This document shows positions 1-12,941 of a DNA stretch of 64,000 nucleotides, one piece after another. Under the pieces are notes generated by a model. That model ran no database searches. It was not told the origin of the DNA and saw nothing but the letters and a program-made list of their open reading frames with translations. A program made the translations under genes and the position numbers. Each line of letters opens with the position of its first letter. The first letter of the stretch is position 1. The stretch is from Jacaranda mimosifolia (taxonomy: Eukaryota; Streptophyta; Magnoliopsida; Lamiales; Bignoniaceae), in the NCBI GenBank assembly GCA_018894105.1, contig CM032118.1, positions 34,638,690-34,702,689 of the forward strand, given 5' to 3'.

Positions 1-461
1 CAAATTTCGTTATACTATATTTTTTAATAATATTTTGAATTTATAAATATCACATAAAAATGCAATTTACCCTGGTGGGAGTAACTAGTGGTTGAAGAAG
101 AGTTAAAAAAGAGTAAATGGAGAATGGGAATCACGTGCAGTGGGAGTGGATGCCGGTAATAAAGCGACAGATGGTCTTGATCCGGTGGGGCCACTCTTAG
201 ACAACTAAAGATATTTACGCCAACGAATCTCCTCAATTATTTCTGTGTTTGCATATCTCCTCTCATTGAAATAAATTATTAAAACATTTTGCGTTTGTTC
301 CTGCCGTATCATGGGACCCACTCTTCTTTCTCATTTGGCCCCCTCTCATTGTGGATACATATTACCGTGGCATTTATATTCAACTATTTCTAAGATTTGA
401 AAAAAAATAAAAAATTCCTAAGATTAAGAAATCTTCCTTTATCCCTTTTCATATCAAAATG
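1..461. other. AT-rich spacer, no gene seen
   Basis: Only short, low-complexity reading frames occur here. No coding pattern, RNA gene or terminal-repeat structure was found before the primer-site sequence at 462. Confidence 0.5.
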
Positions 462-960
462 GCTCTGATACCAGATTGGTATGGAAGGTAACTTAGCAAG
501 GTATGACTCCGCCAAACAAGCCTCACAATGGGCAACAATAGTGGCGTGTCCTCTTATGCTAAGAAATTATAATACTTTTCAGGATTAAAGCTAATTTCAA
601 ATTTTTCTGATGCTGAGGATCCTTATAAAATGCAACTGTAGAACGTACTCAATCTTAAATATTGAGAATAATTAGGTAGGTTTGGAGGAAAATTATAAGA
701 AAGCGAAGAAGAAAATATATAAAGATAAAGATAAAAATTATCACACAAGATTATTTATGAAAGAGGCATTTGCTAAACTTGCTCGGCCTTCGAATACAAA
801 ACACTTCTCCTTATATAGAGGAGAATTTTTATTTACAAGGACAATAATACAAAGTCATTATCTTTTAGTACAATAACACAGACGTTGGGTCTTACAAAGG
901 ACAATAATAGAGAATACATGACTCTTGAAGGACAATAATATAAATAAAGCAAACACTAGT
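462..960 (-). repeat. Ty1-copia LTR remnant with primer-binding site
   Basis: Positions 462-473 read GCTCTGATACCA, the complement of the plant copia primer site for initiator tRNA-Met, so the element lies on the minus strand and its 5' LTR should begin just to the right. A minus-strand TATA box (CTATATAA, 811-818) lies where an LTR promoter would be. No body, second LTR or clear right end was found; the end at about 960 is a guess. It is best read as a truncated LTR with a few bases of the internal region. Confidence 0.45.
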
Positions 961-1610
961 ATAATTATTTAAGATAAAAAACCTGAACGAAAGGGATCCA
1001 TTACGCAATTAGTCTTGAGTTGTTCTGGAGCCTGGGTAGGAAAATTGACAAGTTCAGCTGATAATTCTGCTTTTCCCCATCATTGAGTGTCAAATTCATA
1101 TGAGTCTTGGGAATCTTCCATCATGTCATCTAATTTGGGGGAAATTAGTTGAAGTCAATTCAATCACCTTGCAAGTAAATTATATGTATTGCTTATATAA
1201 TTACTATAAATTCAATAAAAATAATTTTAATTATAAGTTAAGTACGGCCATACTAATCGTATAATTAGTCGAACTCATTAAATTCAGCTTTAGACCAAAA
1301 AATATTGAACTTTCAAGTATATTTATGAAGTTATTTTCTTAAGTAGTAGTTGATAGTTAATAAGGAAGAACAGATGCAGCCTAACGGAGCACCCGGTAAC
1401 GGAAAAGCTAGGGGGTATAGCCATGAAATGATCATCTTAGGGTGATCCTTTTGTCGACGGATGCTCCTATTACAGTCGTAGTCTCTGAAGGATGAGAACC
1501 AACTATGTAGCATCTACATCGAGAATTCAAGTATTGTATACGTCATTAGTCCGATCCTTTGTAGGAACTACCCGTAATAACGAACTTGCAAAATGGATCT
1601 ATTTAAAAAT
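961..1610. other. Spacer, nothing recognised
   Basis: A GC-richer patch at about 1370-1590 stands out from its AT-rich surroundings, but neither strand gives a coding pattern I recognise. Confidence 0.4.
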
Positions 1611-2035
1611 TTAGTGACAATGTTAAAATTATCGCTAATAGCATGTCTTAAGTGACATGATTTCTATTTTATCATTAATGATACCTTTTGAATGACAATA
1701 ATTTTTATTTTATCATAATATGATAGATTAGTGATAAAAGTATGGAGTATCTTAAGTTATTATTATTGAGAAATAAAGGTATAAGTATGATCATAATGCA
1801 TTGTCACAACAATTGGGAATAGAATTTTCATTATTATTATAAATATGTCATTAATTATTAATAATGACAAGTTAAATATATTTTTTGTCATTATATTGAG
1901 CTTATAAAAATTATTATTTTGATAATAAAATTTTATGTTGCTTAATATATATATATATAATCAGGGATAATTTTCACATTGTCATTTAATATATTATCAC
2001 TAATCTTTTTTCTTTTGCAGTGAATATCATACTTT
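1611..2035. repeat. Degenerate repeat block rich in GTGACA/TCACTAA motifs
   Basis: Short units such as AGTGACA, AATGACAATAAT and ATTATCACTAA recur in both orientations over about 420 bp. A second block of the same style lies at 14640-15175. Arrays like this are common inside non-autonomous DNA transposons, but no terminal repeats or target duplication were identified, so the family is unknown. Confidence 0.4.
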
Positions 2036-2289
2036 ATGGAAAAAAAATTATGAAAATAATTTATATTCTAAAATGTTTTTTAAAAATATGCTCGAAAAAT
2101 TTGAGACAAAAATTGTATTCATCAATTTGTGTTCGTCTTTATTTATCTTAATTTTAGTAAAAAATTATTTGTAATAAGTTTACCCAAAGTACATTATCAC
2201 CTTTCAAATCATGAATGAGATGTGAGAAACGGTGGAAAAATTAATAGGGTGTTACTCATATTTTTCATTATTTATATGGGTAGGCCTAT

Positions 2290-2865
2290 ACCAATAAAGG
2301 TGTAGGTCTAGTAGCAAGTCCAATAAAATCTAATTAACATTTCAGGAAATTCAAATCGATCTCTTAGGTCGAGGTCTCCTGACCCTGGAGGTCGATACAA
2401 GCAGGCTGGAGAAATATTAATGGTAGCCGCTGATGAATTGGCTTGACGGCTCATCACCTCCGCATTAATGGTAGTATGGACCCCCTCTCCGGCCAGCTAG
2501 CCATTTGTAAAGCTCCGACTAGGTCGAAAAGACCTAAGTTACCCCTACTCCTAAGAATAGGATCTAGAGTGTATAAGGGAAAAACTTATCTTTTTACCGC
2601 TAAACAAACACTATAAATATCCCCTCCAAAGATAAAGGTATGCTTTCACATACCCCTTAAGCTATTACTTTACCCATTTACTTTCAGGTCGATAAACTAA
2701 CTTAAGCATTGAAGTGTCTTAGCCAAGGACTCTCTCGACTAGCCAAACACTTGTTCCGTGGCTACAGGATCCAACCCACGTTCTCTAATTCCATATTTCT
2801 GGTCGATTTATACCTCCTGATTGAGATCCAGAGGCCATCTCACCAAAATTGACATTATCAATTAT
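2290..2865 (+). repeat. Gypsy-like solo LTR remnant
   Basis: This roughly 575-bp block is much less AT-rich than its flanks, with repeated AGGTCGA words and a good TATA box (CTATAAATA, 2611-2619) followed by a leader-like stretch. It could begin at TGTAGGTC near 2300 and end at a CA near 2860. No internal coding sequence adjoins it. The style resembles LTRs of large gypsy elements, such as the one at 39.9-40.7 kb, but I cannot align the two. Confidence 0.4.
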
Positions 2866-3263
2866 TATATATGCTACTACTACATATATTTATTGTCAAC
2901 AATTATCATCATCATCATTTTGAAAAATGAAAAAGTGAAAAAAGAAAAAAAAGAAAAATTGTTGCTGATGGTGATGATGATGGGATGAGTACTTATGATA
3001 ATTTAAATTTGGGTGGCGGGTTAGTTGGGCAAATCACAGGTCCGTTTTAGCTTTTCCTATTTCCGTGACTAATCCAATTTGATTCTTGTCAACTCCGTCT
3101 TAGTCATGCATTATGATTTGTGTGATGAGCCACCCAACTGATAAACCTTTTTTTTTTTTTGAATGATAAGCTTTAAGCTATGGAAGAACTTATCAACTAT
3201 ATATTCTCCTTTGTTGACTTTTCCCTTTTGAATAAAGTGCTCTTAAATTTTAATTATGTTAAA

Positions 3264-3319
<56 letters not shown>
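3264..3319. repeat. (TTA)n microsatellite
   Basis: About eighteen uninterrupted ATT/TTA units are visible. Confidence 0.95.
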
Positions 3320-3321
<2 letters not shown>

Positions 3322-6300
3322 GAATACTAAAAATTCATTAAATTTTAAATTTCAAACCTCATACATACAAGTGTCAAGTCGACGTCATTAGACAAATAGA
3401 CTACTCGACAAACATTGTTACGAGCATAGGTGCCATGATCATAAGCATCGACGCTATTTATATAATTTGCTTTAAGGGTTGGTGTCTAATATATATTTCG
3501 ATTTCTTGTAGACATAGAGAGTTAAAAAGAAATAGTAATCCTTAATATATTCCGTATATGTTGTGTATTCTATTTAAATTTGTCACAATATATTATTTGA
3601 TTGTTCTATATTATTTTTTAATTCAAGAATTAAATTATTCTTGTAATAATAAAATCAGTTATTTAAGGAAGGAAGTTATGTTGATGGATAAAGATACCAG
3701 GTACAAATCAGACAAGTATCATGACTTACATTTTGTAAGGTAATAATTTTTTATTCAGTGTTCAATTCAACAATAAAGTTTTAATTTTCATACCATATAT
3801 AATCATTTCTTCATGGCGAAGGGCAATTCTAAAAGAAAAAGGCATAGAATTGGCCTTTGAAGTTGATTTTTTTTCAAGTCATAACAAAACATACTTTATA
3901 GAATAGGTGAAATATAAAACTTAAAAATTCTAATTGCACAGAAATTTTGATTGGTCAAAAAAGACAAATATTTTATGCTCTCAATTGTAATAATTAATTC
4001 TGAAATTGAGATGGACGTTTTGAGGATCAATGCCAACGTAAGCATATATTCTTCCATTTTTATTAAGGAAAAAAGCATATTATTTGATTTAACAGGCCTA
4101 TGTGCGTGTAAATATATATAGTTAGATTGGTGTATTCAAGAAATTAGCTGGAAATTAGTTTGAAAATGTTGATGTTAACTTATTATTTTAAATATGTCTC
4201 ATTTAATAATTATGAAAATATTTTGGCACACGTGAAAAATATTTTGCATGCATTTAAAAGAAGTACTAATTAATGTTTGCAAGTCATTCATCCAATTCTT
4301 TACAAGCCATAATTTGGGTAGTTCATCATTTTTTCACATCCATTTTTTGTTATTTGAAAAAACAAATATTGATTTGGTTTATTTTTCTTCTTAAAACTCG
4401 TAATGTTGCAAACTATTTTTTCAAGAAAAAGAAAAAGAAAAATAAAAAGACAAAGAGAAGTCCTTGTAATAAGGAATTCAAACACAGTTAACATTACTTT
4501 AGGATAGCAAAATCGTTTGAAAGAGAGAGTCAAAAACACCTTGCCTCACCCTATTCATTTAATTATTAGTTGGTCAAAAGCTTTTCAAATAAAATCTCGC
4601 GTATTCCTATTATAATATTTCACCTAACAAAATCATATTTCATATAAAATTTATTAGCACTATAATGAATATCTTTATGTGATGCTTCATATCACGAAAT
4701 TAAAGGTCTAGATCCAGATTAAAATTAAATAAATATTTTAATTGTTTCAATTTTGAGTTATAAAATTCAAACACAATTGACGAGTTCCATAGATTATAAA
4801 ACCATCCACACAAATTAGGAAATAACAAAAAAGCTACGTCACAAGCTAGAGCTAACCCATTAAACAAAACTTTCTTATGACAACGCTTTTATCATATCAT
4901 ATCATATCAGCCAGCTTAATTTGTTCTTGTCTAGAAAACTAAATTTTAATCAATGGATTCCCATCATTTGTATGCTCGAAAATTACTCCCAAAATATCCT
5001 TACGCATGCATACAGCTGCTTATATTCTTTGCTTCTAAACAAAGTGGTCCAATAAGCAAAATCCAAATCTATGGATGAAAAATAAGAGTGGATAAGTCCT
5101 ACATATCCATCACACAGCCACTTGTTTGTATTCTTTTCCAAGTTTTCCTCAAAAGGGCCATTTTGCGGTATATTGATCGATGCAATTCCCCTTTCACTAG
5201 TGACTTATAAATATTTTAGAAAATAGTAATTTCACCATCTTCCTCAATCGACCAATAGGCGGAGAATTAAGTGTAAAGATATCTAAAACTTAATTATTTA
5301 GCTACATATAACATAATTGTAAAGTATTTTTTTTTTTTTTTTAAATTTTAATGTTTACTGAAATTGTTTTTAATAATTTTTCAAATTAATTTTTACTTTT
5401 CAAAAACAAAAATTTCTTACAAACCTTCTTTGATGTTTATTTGTATGCACTTTTACTTTGTTTGGTTTTATTTTGTTGAATCATTTGCCAATCTCCGGAA
5501 AATGAAACCAAATGTGTTAGAGCATTTCCCAAGGGCGCTATGATCATAATACCCACAAAATATTTTAAAATATCATTTACTAACATCCCTCAAAATAAGC
5601 ATAATCACTACATATATATGTGTATATATATATATATATATTTTCTCAAATCACAATCATACATTACGTACATACACAAAGATATTAACAAAAAAATAAT
5701 GTTTTCATCCACTAACCCAAAAAAGGTAATAATTTGAGGTAAACTATACAAAATGTCTTCTTTCAAAATAAAACAAAATACATATTTTTCTCACAAAAAC
5801 AATCTCTTATCCTCATTCAAGACAAAATTAAATATCACTCACATTCTCCAGTTCGGATCCCAAACCATTTTGAAAAATACTTTTACCCAATCCATTCAAA
5901 ACAATTCCAAACAAACTCTTTCTATTTTGGCTAAGAAAATAAAAAATAAATTCTGAACATAGAAGGGCATACGGCAGAGGCAAACACGGCCCAACAATTA
6001 ATAGGGTGTAGAGGGCCATATTTAGGAGTATGAATCTGGAGAAGGCAGCATCCCCACCCTAGGGCCCCCTAAGATTAATCCCTAACTCCAAATCTATTTG
6101 ATGAATAGGCAGAATAGCCTGCCCTATAGTATATAATAGCACCACCAGCACCTATTTAATTTTTAACCAGTCCCAGTCCCACCCCACGCCGGCTACACCC
6201 ACAATAACTGAATTAGTAAACGATGTTGTTCATCACATCATTAAAGACAGACAACATTATTCTATGCAGTCTAATCCTGGTACTCTGTCGCGCGCGCTCC

Positions 6301-6329
6301 CCACTGATAGTGACCACTTTGGGATTAGA

Positions 6330-6385
6330 TACATAGATAGATTAGATAGATGATGGATTAGATAGAGAGATAGATGATGGATAGA
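6330..6385. repeat. GATA/GATG-rich microsatellite
   Basis: The block is made of imperfect GATA, TAGA and GATG units. Confidence 0.8.
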
Positions 6386-8030
6386 GGTGTTGGTGCTTGG
6401 CACTATACTAATACTGCTGTCCCCACCACCAAACAACGTGCACAGTACGCGCCATCACATTAACATGACACCACCAACTAAACAACTCCCAACGCCTATT
6501 CTATCCTCCCTTCCAACTAATACACACAACCACACAAACACCACATTAATTTCCACGTTTAATAAAAATATAAGATTTTTATCGAAAAGCAAAGATATTA
6601 TGTTAGATTGAGATATTGCATCGCGAATCAATGAACAATTAGATGCTGCTTTACGTTTCTTAGTTTAATTATGATAACCCCACGCTTTTCCACTAACTTA
6701 ACTTGTCTTAATGTTTAATTAATTATGATAGTGCTATGCCACAGTTGATATATATATATATATATATTTTCCCTATTGCTTCAAGAAAAAGGATGGCAAT
6801 TTTACATAATTGACCTCAATTTAGAAATTAAGAGCCCTTTTGGATATGTTTTCAAAGTCATTTTTTATTTTTTGTCAAATTCAAAAAGTAAAAAGTTATT
6901 TATAAATTTAGATTTGAAAATAAAATATTATTTGGATGTTTTATTTATAATGAAATATATTTATATTTTTGTATTAAAAATCGTGTAAAATAAGAGTAAA
7001 AAAAAAAATAACGTATGAAAATGAAGAGAGAATGCAAAAGTTAATTTGAAAAAAATATTTCGAGAATAAAAATATTTGTAAAAATGAGGAAGAAGTTTAT
7101 ATTTATTTGTTTAATTTAAAAAAAAAAATTGAAAATGGGCAGGGGCTACAAAACCAACGGGCACTAACTTCTCCCTTCAAATTGAGTATACAAATGTTAT
7201 TTCACAGGGAATCACTTTGGCCTTATCATCAGGGAGCACCGTGTATTATACGCCACGGGGCGGAAAATACGGAACCATCATACTTCACCCACTTTTTTTT
7301 TTCTTTTTCCTTCTCACTTTTATATTTTCCGTACTTTTGTCCTCTCTTAGTAAATAAAGTTTGGCGGGACTCCACACAACTACGAATCCTCGTGTCCTCT
7401 CTGACGTGCGCATCGGTGCCATTTTACAATTTGCACCGCACACGAGGTCTGAGGGGTTTGCTTACTCGGCATATCCCACCTTTTATTTTCTTTTTTATTT
7501 TTAATTTTTTTTCGCCCTCCTCTGTGCCACAACAGCGACATTTGCGCGCGTCCTACCTGTCAGCCTTTACGCTGCACGTGTCACTTTCACTCCGTCCCCT
7601 CCTTTACAGTTGACTTCACGCTCCCCTCGACGCTTGACAACCACGCTCCACCGTATCCGTGAAACCACTGCTAGCCTGGCCGGTCTGTCCGATCAAGTTT
7701 CCTAACTTGCGCCAGATTCATCAAACCCCACCATAATCTGGCACCAACCGGATTAGACTCGGAAATCACATAATCAAATACCAAATGAAGAGCCAAAACA
7801 TATATGCCATGTTGCAAAATTCATTATAATGAAGTTGAAAAGAAATTGTAATTACATTGATTAATTGAAAAATTAACAGGTCAGTAGAAGAGGTAAGAGT
7901 GAAAAGAGAAAGACGAAAAAAAGGATATGGACTAATTCTAATTCAGACTTTGTTCTTCCGTATTCTGATTGTAACGAAATTTCTATTACTTTTGGAAAAA
8001 TCTGATAAGCATTGATGCGCATTCCGAAAT

Positions 8031-9298
8031 TTAGGAGGCGGAGAGGTTAACGTGAACACTAGCGGTTTTGGTGGAGTAACAAACGGGGCAAGTGTGGACA
8101 GACGATCCGCAAACAGTACAGAGGCAGAGATGCCTGCACGGCAAAAGCAACACGCACGATTCCTCTTTCCAACAGCTTCTGCACATCCTGTTCCCGTTTC
8201 TCGGCCCAATGCACCCATCATTAATGTTACTGTTGTAATCGTGATGACGTCCGCCGGTTAAGGGGCTCTCCGACAATGTGCGCCGGCCAATTTCGTTGAA
8301 GTTGCTGCCGCAGCACGACTGAGCGTCTTCCATCAAAGCCGCGTCGTCGGTGCGATGGCGCTGTTCTTGTTGCTGCTGTTGTTCGTCTTGGACTTGAGCC
8401 AGGACTTGTTCCAGATTGCATCTCAGGGCGTTTGCTGTGGCTTCGTTTGTTTGAGCCAAATCTCGCCATAATTGGTTTTCAACGCAGAGAGATTTCACTC
8501 TTTCCTCAAGCGCCCAGTTTAATTTCCCAATTTTCTCGATATCTTCTTCTTTTGCTTTCAGTTTCTTCATTATGTTCTCCTCCACCACCGCTGCGATTCT
8601 TCGAGAGTACCTCTTTCGCCTCTCTTCAATCTCCATTCTCACTTTTTCAGTCTGTTGCAATTAAGAGAATCCGTCAGACCCAATATCAATAAGCCGTACA
8701 TTCATTGATGTAAATGACAAGTTTGGAATAAGAAAAGTTTCGTTTACGTACATGTTGAGCGATGAAACGATCAATTTCAAATTGCTGCTGCTGAAACTGA
8801 AACGAGAAATCTTCACCGAGAAACGTAAAAGAACCGCAGCGGTTATTTGCACTCTGATTCTGAACGCCGTTTGGTAATGACGAATCCCGAGGATTGATCG
8901 CATCTCTGGAACGTTTCCTCGAGACCGGTACGGCGTATGTTAAGCCACTATCAGACTTAATCGCCGCTGTTTTCGCCGGAACAGTTTCCACTATCGCTGA
9001 ACCGTACATAGGAACCAAAGTTTCCGTCGCCGTGGTTGTTCCTGATAAAGGAGCCAACACTCCATATGCCATCGGAGTGCCATACACGTTTCCAAAGCCT
9101 TCCACAGTACTGTTCATCATCAACTCTCTGCATTAATTCATCGAAGGAGTTAAAAATGAACTCCCATCCTATGCTTTTTTACATCTCTCACACCAACCAA
9201 GAAGATTAAACAAAAAACACCAACCATTAAAACCGAACCTACCTATTGCCAAGAATTTGTGGAGGAAAAAGATTGAGATGCCGAGCTTCAACGGCCAT
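8031..9298 (-). CDS. BOI-related RING-type E3 ubiquitin ligase (three exons)
   Basis: The coding sequence joins 9298-9243, 9127-8752 and 8651-8031 (56, 376 and 621 nt), giving about 350 residues, the usual size for this family. Introns are GT-AG and the phases match. The protein opens MAVEARHLNLFPPQ. A middle stretch rich in Gln and Phe precedes EIDRFIAQH, and a long coiled coil follows (about residues 147-245, including KLNWALEERV and ENQLWRDLAQTNEATANAL, the WRD-type region of BOI/SBP proteins). The C-terminus is a C3HC4 RING from residue 301 (CRSC, then CRHLCLC, then CPVC). Family members (Arabidopsis BOI and BRG1-3) are ubiquitin ligases that restrain cell death and gibberellin responses. 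All RING cysteines and the histidine are present and no break is seen. The exact orthologue cannot be assigned from sequence alone. Confidence 0.93.
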
Positions 9299-9567
9299 TA
9301 ATACTCGATGTATTTTCTTGGTTTTGTTTGATCACTAAGGATATACGTATTCAATATCTGTCTCACTGTGCGTTTCTGGGTCTCGTTATAATGCACAAGA
9401 AACCTGTATGTAAATCTATCCTTTGTGTTTGCTTAATTTGGCTTGTGGACAGAGGGTGTGTGAGAGGTGGAGAAAAGAACAATATGAGGAGGAGAGGAAA
9501 AACGAAAGCAAAGTAAAAGGGAGGGCGGGGGGGCATGCAAATGTATACGGAAATAGGTGGGGTTTAT

Positions 9568-9645
9568 TTAGGGTTTGGTTTGGCATTAAGGACAGAGCGA
9601 GAAAAAAAAAGTTCGTGAAAAGATGTTTGGTTAGAGTATTTAAAG
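9568..9645 (-). promoter_or_regulatory. Probable core promoter of the RING ligase gene
   Basis: On the minus strand TTTAAATA lies at 9644-9637, a plausible TATA box about 340 bp upstream of the ATG. A telo-box, AAACCCTAA (9576-9568), follows where the transcript start or leader would be. CT-rich sequence (near 9661-9700), common in plant 5' leaders and core promoters, lies just upstream. The start site itself is inferred. Confidence 0.45.
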
Positions 9646-9701
9646 GGGTGAATGCTGACAGAGATTGGGATAGAGAGAGAAAGAAAACGGAAAGATGGAG
9701 A

Positions 9702-9733
9702 TTTGTTTGTTTGTTTGTTTGTTTGTTTGTTTT
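9702..9733. repeat. (TTTG)n microsatellite in the ligase gene promoter
   Basis: About eight TTTG units sit some 60 bp upstream of the candidate TATA box of the RING ligase gene. Confidence 0.9.
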
Positions 9734-9739
9734 GTAGGA

Positions 9740-11500
9740 GTTGAGTACGGTTTCCTGAGACTGATTGGTTACCAGAAAGGCCCCTCGTTTTTTTCTTGGG
9801 CTCATTTTAACGTCATCTAATAACCATAAAGAGGGATAAGATAAGAGATCGGGTCTGTCCATCATTCCGGCTAATTCCCAGGGGCTATTCCGGAATACCA
9901 GCATATGCATACTTTTCTTTTTACAATTTTTTAGTATAATTTAGACTCTCCGATTAATTTTGGGGGAAGTGGAGGAGGCGATCTGCCGTTTCTGAAATCA
10001 CGACACGTGTGAGGAGGGCTAGATTGCACGTGCGAGTGGGGGGAGGTTGGAGGGTGCAGGATGTGCTTTTGTTGGTTGTGCAAAATTTGAGGACAAGTTT
10101 AATTACGCATGGGAGAACGCTCCCCGATATCATATGCTAATTCCCACTCCAATCCTTTGCTTGCTATTTCTTTTCCTTCCTTTTCTTTTTCTCTTTTTAT
10201 TTCCATAATACATAGTGCTTTACTGCTTTAGATTCATTAATTCAAAGTAGTGATTAAGAGTTAATTATCATTATTTTAAGTTAAAAGATAATTTGGAATA
10301 TATATTACTCTGGTTAAGTCATTATTTTTTTTATTGAAGAATATATACAAAGTGATGGGTAATGATGATATTCATTTTAGTTGATTGAAAATATATGATG
10401 TTTTCATATAAATTTATCTTCTTTATCTATTTAAAAGGTATTTTTCAAAATAAAATTCTCCACTGAGTCAAATTAATAGAATAATATTTTGAGGTAATTA
10501 TATTATCATATGGAATAGCAAATTTGGTTATCATCAATTTCTTACTCAACAAAGATATTGTATTTAAATATTAAGGAACTTCTACGTAAATATTTTCCGT
10601 AGAGAGTTGAAACATATATAGCCATACAAATACACTATGTACCTACTTACCAAGACAGTTGCATGTTTAATGATGCATGGTTCATGCCTCATGGACCGGG
10701 GTAGGTTTTCCCCACTGTTGTTGTTGCCACTTCATTATTTTCAAATAAGTATTGTTTTCTCTCTTTCTTTCCTCTTTTTTTTTTTTGGGTTGTGGTGGTG
10801 GGGGGAGTGGAGTATTTTTGTAGCATATTCAAAACCTTGTGACATCAATTATACCTGATAAATAAGTACCGCGTAAGTGTTGTCTTTTTAGAACAAATGA
10901 CTCAACAAACAAGGGTAAATAGTTGTATGTTAATTGTCTAAGGAAGTTTTTTATCTCAATTTTCACAAAAGAATTAAAATATATATTGGATAGTTACAAT
11001 TGATGATTATATATAGGACACGTCTCTTAAACTTTTAATAATAACACGAACAGTCGAACACAAGGAGTGGTTTCTTAGTTTTTTAAATTCTTTTGTCCTG
11101 TTTTTACCAATGCTTTTGGCCTTTGGGCTTTTCTCAATTTTCCTTCAAGTCTCGAAATATATCTGCGGAAATTGGTCGTAGTTTAAAGTAAGTTGAATAT
11201 ATAGCTATTTAGTTGTTAAATTATTCACTTCCCGAGAACGATATGTAAACTATTGGTTATGTTGGTATTATCCAGATTATTGCTTGTCCTACAGTAGTAT
11301 AGTATTATTTATGAAATAAATGCCTTGCCCTTGCCCATCCTCCAAGTTTCTTTGTTTATCTTTCCTGGTTATGCGTGCTTCTTTCTTATATAATACCACC
11401 AGTATACGTCATAGGTAAGCATTTATACACACACACAAACACAAACAAAATGACGCATCGGCGCTTTTAAATTGATATATAACAATTATAATATATAGAG
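9740..11500. other. Upstream spacer, no gene seen
   Basis: AT-rich sequence upstream of the RING ligase gene. A GC-richer patch with CACGTG-like words (about 9990-10130) could be distal promoter. No coding frame is supported. Confidence 0.5.
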
Positions 11501-12815
11501 TATTGTTATTTGCACTTTAAAATTTGTTATTCGCATTCCATTCTAAATTTTTGTGTTAGGTTATTGACCAAAATATCCGCTTACTTTTCAAATCTATTTA
11601 TATTAATTTGCAAGACAAATATATTTTTTAATATAATAATTATCACTTTTAACTTTGTTATATACTCATGAAAATATTCCATCTCAACTTGTCTAAGTTA
11701 ATATTAAATAACAATAGACCTAACAAATGAGTACCCGTGAATAACCCAATAATGAATAGTGATGGTTGGGTCAATTTATCTATAGTTACAATTATCCATT
11801 TCTTATTGAATATGAGATAGTGAATCCATCACCCATGACTATAAGTGATGGGTAACTTACAGGTATTAGTATTTTTATTTTTTATACTTGAAAGTAAATT
11901 AATATGTATTTTTTAATTTGCACAATATTATTCAAATATTACTTAAATACAACTAATAAAAGAGGCTACAAATTTTAAATACTATATTAAACGAGTACTT
12001 AAAGTATGTCAAGCATTTTAATTTGAAAAGTTTACAACTTAAGTGTTTAAACATCTATCGATTTTAAGTTATATTACATTTCAAAATTCAAATTTAAATT
12101 CTATTATATGTCAAAAGTTTTTTGAACTAAAAATTTAAATACAACTTAGACATTGTTGTTATCATAGAAAAATGCATTATACCTTCCAAATTATTTGTGA
12201 AAATTAAAAAAAATTAATATATATGGTTAATTATGGGTTACTCGTGGGTACCCATGGGTTGTGTCAAAAAGTAAAAGGTAATTAGGCAGTGAGTAAAATT
12301 ACCCGCATTTATTGGGTGGAGAAATAAGACCCATTATCCGCTTTTTTTTTTTTTTTTTGCATACCCAAGGGTATAAGTGATTTTTTGCTAGGTCTAAATA
12401 ACAAAGTGCAATGCTCTTTTCTTCATTTATTTCACTTTTCTTATTGAAATAATTTTACACAACAATCTTTATAAAGTAACACAAGAGCCACCTTTGGGGT
12501 GTGAAATTATACCATTTTGTAGTGATGCTATCATTTTCCTATTAAAATTTATAAACATATCTTCATTGAGATGATTGAATTTAGAGCTGGGATAATTTAT
12601 TTATTTTTATGTGTTCTATCAAGTTTGACATAGAATGGATTAAAGCTTGGAATGAATCAAGATTACATTTAATAGGACAATGAATAGTATATTAAGGGCA
12701 TCTAGCAATTTAAATTAAATGATATATTAAAAATAAAGGGATATAATGGTCAATTTCTATAGACTAAAACTTAATTGGAGTGCTAATAACAAAATTTGGA
12801 GTGCAAATAACAATA
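11501..12815. mobile_element. Non-autonomous TIR element (about 1.3 kb)
   Basis: The left end, TATTGTTATTTGCACT at 11501, is mirrored by AGTGCAAATAACAATA-like sequence ending at 12815. The similarity extends about 40 bp inward (AATTTGTTATT then GCATTCC on the left, and the inverse on the right). The flanks are AT-rich, so the target duplication cannot be called safely. No transposase is present. A hAT element is nested inside at 11715-12396. Confidence 0.6.
11715..12396. mobile_element. Nested non-autonomous hAT element, 682 bp
   Basis: The ends are TAGACCTAACAAA and, inverted, TAGACCTAGCAAA. A perfect 8-bp direct duplication AATAACAA flanks it (11707-11714 and 12397-12404), the hallmark length for hAT insertions. 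Interior words such as GGGTACCC and GGGTTACTC recur near both ends. No coding capacity is seen. Confidence 0.75.
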
Positions 12816-12941
12816 ATATATACAGTATCAAAGAAGAGAATATTTTTATTTAAAAACCTTGATAATATTAAAATTACTATATTATTTGAACTGTGAAAAG
12901 AATTGTTACTATTAATAGTAACGGTAAAAAAGACTATAAAA

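Larger units (their letters stand above)
2866..7840. other. AT-rich intergenic region with simple repeats
   Basis: No gene is supported. The stretch holds a (TTA)n tract, several (AT)n tracts (near 5618-5640 and 6749-6768) and a GATA-rich block. The frames of 70-170 codons here are low-complexity and lack any recognisable domain. Confidence 0.55.

Noticed and set aside
7107..7613. 168-codon plus-strand frame
   Set aside because: It is rich in Phe/Ser/Leu from T- and C-rich DNA, shows no domain, and lies in spacer beyond the 3' end of the ligase gene.
8052..8692. Plus-strand frames across the RING ligase exons
   Set aside because: Antisense shadows of a clear coding gene.
9416..9910. 164-codon minus-strand frame upstream of the ligase gene
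   Set aside because: It overlaps the probable promoter and leader, includes the (TTTG)n tract read as Lys-Gln-Thr-Asn repeats, and has no known domain.
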